Shown: in pieces, positions 5,861-7,035 of the stretch
Layout: every line of letters begins with the position of its first letter
How positions within the stretch are numbered: the stretch's first letter is position 1
Assembly: GCA_023356515.1 (NCBI GenBank)
Contig: JAKQYG010000222.1
Span: forward strand, 1 to 7,035
DNA: 7,035 nt
Direction of reading: 5' to 3'
Source of the DNA: Trichodesmium sp. MAG_R04
Lineage (GTDB): Bacteria; Cyanobacteriota; Cyanobacteriia; Cyanobacteriales; Microcoleaceae
The notes under the pieces: model-generated
Seen by the model: the letters and a program-made list of their open reading frames with translations, nothing else
What the model was told of the DNA's origin: nothing
Databases searched by the model: none
Program-made: the position numbers and the translations under genes

Positions 5861-5874
5861 AAGCAGGTAGTTAT

Positions 5875-5910
5875 GTGCATAGTTCGTATAGTTTTCCAAG
5901 AACTTTGCAC
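5875..5910. other. Hairpin between the converging coiled-coil gene and speD
   Basis: GTGCA-T-AGTTC (5875-5885) pairs with GAACT-T-TGCAC (5900-5910), ten base pairs with one T-T mismatch and a 14-nt loop. It lies between the two facing stop codons (5860 and 5939). An outer AGCAGG (5862-5867)/CCTGCT (5930-5935) pair could extend it. With no U-run on either side it may be a transcript-end protector rather than an intrinsic terminator. Confidence 0.4.
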
Positions 5911-5938
5911 TGTCTAGTAATGAAAACGTCCTGCTCTT

Positions 5939-6355
5939 CTAGCTAAAATTAATATGTGCCAAACTTTGAGCATGATGATTTGTTGTAGCAGTCTCTTGGA
6001 CTTCCATCCCTGGATCAAAACCTCGCTTTATCTCTATTAATTTTATTTGTTTAGCTTGCAGAGACATTTGTAGAATCTTTATAGCTTTGTGTGGATTACC
6101 ATGACCACAAAAGAATAAGTCAGCCGCAAAGTAACCTAACTCAGGCCATGTGTGGATAGCAATATGAGATTCTGCTAGTGTTGCTGTTGCCGTCACTCCA
6201 TGAGGACTAAACTGATGAACACATAAATCTATAAGAGTTGCTTCTCCTACAGAAATTGCATCCATTAAAGACTGGCGTATATGTTCAGTGTCGTTGAGCA
6301 GTTCCGCAGGAGAATGCCAAGCATCAACGACTAGATGGGTTCCCAATTGTTTCAT
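5939..6355 (-). CDS. speD: S-adenosylmethionine decarboxylase proenzyme, class 1B
   Basis: SpeD decarboxylates S-adenosylmethionine to give the aminopropyl donor for spermidine or related polyamines. The 138-residue length fits the short bacterial/archaeal class that cleaves itself to make a pyruvoyl cofactor. The self-cleavage site is visible as Glu62-Ser63 in LAESHIAIHTWPE. His68 and Cys83 (in DLFFCG) are at exactly the positions known for the Thermotoga maritima enzyme, so the protein should be active. The ATG at 6355 is supported by a GGAGGT ribosome site (6374-6369) 13 bp upstream. No spermidine synthase or arginine decarboxylase gene is in the window, so it appears monocistronic, converging on the gene at 5234. 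Confidence 0.95.
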   Translation of the reverse strand: MKQLGTHLVVDAWHSPAELLNDTEHIRQSLMDAISVGEATLIDLCVHQFSPHGVTATATLAESHIAIHTWPELGYFAADLFFCGHGNPHKAIKILQMSLQAKQIKLIEIKRGFDPGMEVQETATTNHHAQSLAHINFS

Positions 6356-6368
6356 TCTATGCTGTTAT

Positions 6369-6407
6369 ACCTCCACCTGATAAGATATCCAAAAAATCAT
6401 TGTATCA
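6369..6407 (-). promoter_or_regulatory. speD leader: extended -10 promoter and ribosome binding site
   Basis: On the minus strand, TGATACAAT (6407-6399) is an extended -10 box (TGn plus TACAAT) without a clear -35. GGAGGT (6374-6369) is a good Shine-Dalgarno, one of the few in this window, with a slightly long 13-nt spacing to ATG 6355. Transcription would start near 6392, giving a leader of about 37 nt. Confidence 0.4.
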
Positions 6408-6577
6408 CAAAATTTTCCAATTTATAAAATACAGGAACTATCACTCATGAGTTTTTCTAGTGGGAATTATGTATTTTTTAGTATTTTGCCTAAATAATCA
6501 CATCCTGATGCCACTGTTTAAAATAGAATTATAAACATATTTTAACTGACGTAAAACATCAAATCATAAAGTATTTA

Positions 6578-6603
6578 TAGAGGTAAAGGGCTGTTCACCT
6601 CTA
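6578..6603. repeat. Hairpin resembling a dispersed cyanobacterial repeat
   Basis: TAGAGGT (6578-6584) pairs with ACCTCTA (6597-6603) around a 12-nt loop. The overall pattern, an AGAGG arm, a GGGCTGTTC centre and a CCTCTAC arm, looks like a decayed copy of the common cyanobacterial intergenic palindrome built on GGGCGAAC/GTTCGCCC. That comparison is from memory. Confidence 0.4.
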
Positions 6604-6654
6604 CAAATTTTGGTTATACGTAAGTCCTGATTAAATAAAAATTTTCAACGCATA

Positions 6655-6672
6655 CCATAAAAAAAATTATGG
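6655..6672 (-). terminator. Weak hairpin downstream of the pentapeptide-repeat gene
   Basis: CCATAA (6655-6660) and TTATGG (6667-6672) form a 6-bp, AT-rich stem with a homopolymer loop, about 65 bp past the stop of the minus-strand gene. It lacks a GC-rich stem and a clear downstream U-run, so termination activity is doubtful. Confidence 0.2.
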
Positions 6673-6738
6673 GAAAAAGCTAATGCACTAAATTTAGTTA
6701 TTTCAGTCTAGTCGTTAGCCCTAAAAATTACTCTTATT

Positions 6739-7035
6739 CTATTTGTGAGTTGAGCCATTAGGCATAATGGCTTCTTTTAAACAAACATCCTGAAGATTAG
6801 AAAGATGTAAACTAGACCCAATTAAGTTAGCATTACACAAACAGGCTTCTTTTAAGTTGGCGCCTGTGAAAGATACGAATAACAAACCAGCGCCATAAAG
6901 ATTAGCTTTTTGTAAGTTAGTGCCCCGCAAGTCAGCTTCCAATAAATTTGCTCTTGAAAGGTTAACAGCTTTTAAATTAGCACCTCGTAAGTTAGCCTTG
7001 CTTAAGTCAGCAGCTTGTAAATCTGCTTGTTGAAG
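6739..7035 (-). CDS. Pentapeptide-repeat protein, C-terminal part (5' end outside window)
   Basis: The minus-strand frame is open from the window edge to the TAG at 6739-6741, giving 98 residues of A(D/N)LXX repeats: ADLQA, ADLSK, ANLRG, ANLKA, VNLSR, ANLLE, ADLRG, TNLQK, ANLYG and so on. Such repeats fold into a right-handed four-sided beta helix. The repeats become irregular (AGLLF, VSFTG, ACLCN, SSLHL) and end in AIMPNGSTHK, a C-terminal cap common in cyanobacterial members, so the 3' end is genuine. A TTG at 6942 could be read as a start, but the repeats continue in frame beyond it, so the true start lies to the right of the window. The function of most members is unknown; some bind gyrase, but nothing here supports that. 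Two repeat-rich cysteines (ACLCN) are unremarkable. Confidence 0.9.
   Translation of the reverse strand, partial: LQQADLQAADLSKANLRGANLKAVNLSRANLLEADLRGTNLQKANLYGAGLLFVSFTGANLKEACLCNANLIGSSLHLSNLQDVCLKEAIMPNGSTHK

Larger units (their letters stand above)
6408..6738. other. Gene-free AT-rich spacer upstream of speD
   Basis: No ORF, tRNA or element could be supported here. It contains a 10-bp palindrome, ACTCATGAGT (6443-6452), followed by a T-run on the plus strand, plus the two hairpins listed separately (6578-6603 and 6655-6672). It separates speD from the 3' end of the pentapeptide-repeat gene. Confidence 0.5.

Noticed and set aside
5752..5946. A 64-codon plus-strand ORF
   Set aside because: It overlaps the coiled-coil gene in another frame, has no family features, and runs through the convergent intergenic hairpin; it is a shadow frame.
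6655..6672. Strong intrinsic terminator for the pentapeptide gene
   Set aside because: The stem is six AT-rich pairs with the T/A run in the loop rather than after the stem; kept only as a low-confidence feature.
6739..6942. A complete 67-residue pentapeptide protein starting at a TTG
   Set aside because: The A(D/N)LXX repeats continue in the same frame to the window edge, so this is an internal codon of a longer gene.

Overview
The window looks like a low-GC cyanobacterial chromosome, probably a marine filamentous type. Four things point there: two conserved cyanobacterial membrane proteins of unknown function, one HIP1 octamer (GCGATCGC), a C-terminal type of pentapeptide-repeat protein common in that phylum, and long AT-rich spacers packed with degraded IS200/IS605 debris. 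Coding density is low. The genus cannot be fixed from the sequence alone; a Trichodesmium-like organism is a guess.

Layout. Positions 1-957 are a transposon graveyard. The tail of one tnpB lies on the plus strand (3-98). It converges on a decayed tnpB on the minus strand (116-953), which has itself been interrupted by a 105-bp MITE (213-317) and a 254-bp transposase-less IS200/IS605-type element (619-872). A tRNA with anticodon CAU follows (958-1030, minus). Next come an anchored protein of unknown function (1218-1886) and a CNNM/CBS/CorC membrane protein (1991-3520), whose start region carries an 11-bp perfect inverted repeat. A second small IS200/IS605-type element (3551-3723) precedes queF (3959-4339, minus). 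A degraded tnpA-bearing element (4373-4906) sits just upstream of queF. A near-consensus promoter (4984-5012) and a third element relic (5048-5225) lead into a coiled-coil, single-TM protein of unknown function (5234-5860). The window closes with speD (5939-6355, minus), a gene-free spacer, and the 3' part of a pentapeptide-repeat gene (6739-7035, minus, running off the right edge).

Functionally the intact genes are housekeeping: queuosine synthesis (QueF), polyamine synthesis (SpeD), and a transporter-like membrane protein. They do not form one pathway or operon. The most informative part is the mobile-element layer. Removing the element at 619-872 rejoins the tnpB reading frame exactly, with a TTAC target on one side and a TCAA end on the other. 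This defines the ends of a small element family with at least three members here (A, B, D) plus a tnpA-bearing relative (C). On the minus strand these elements keep the terminal hairpin that in IS200/IS605 elements forms the 3' part of the omega/reRNA, but no intact TnpB or TnpA is present. I see no convincing new multi-gene system.
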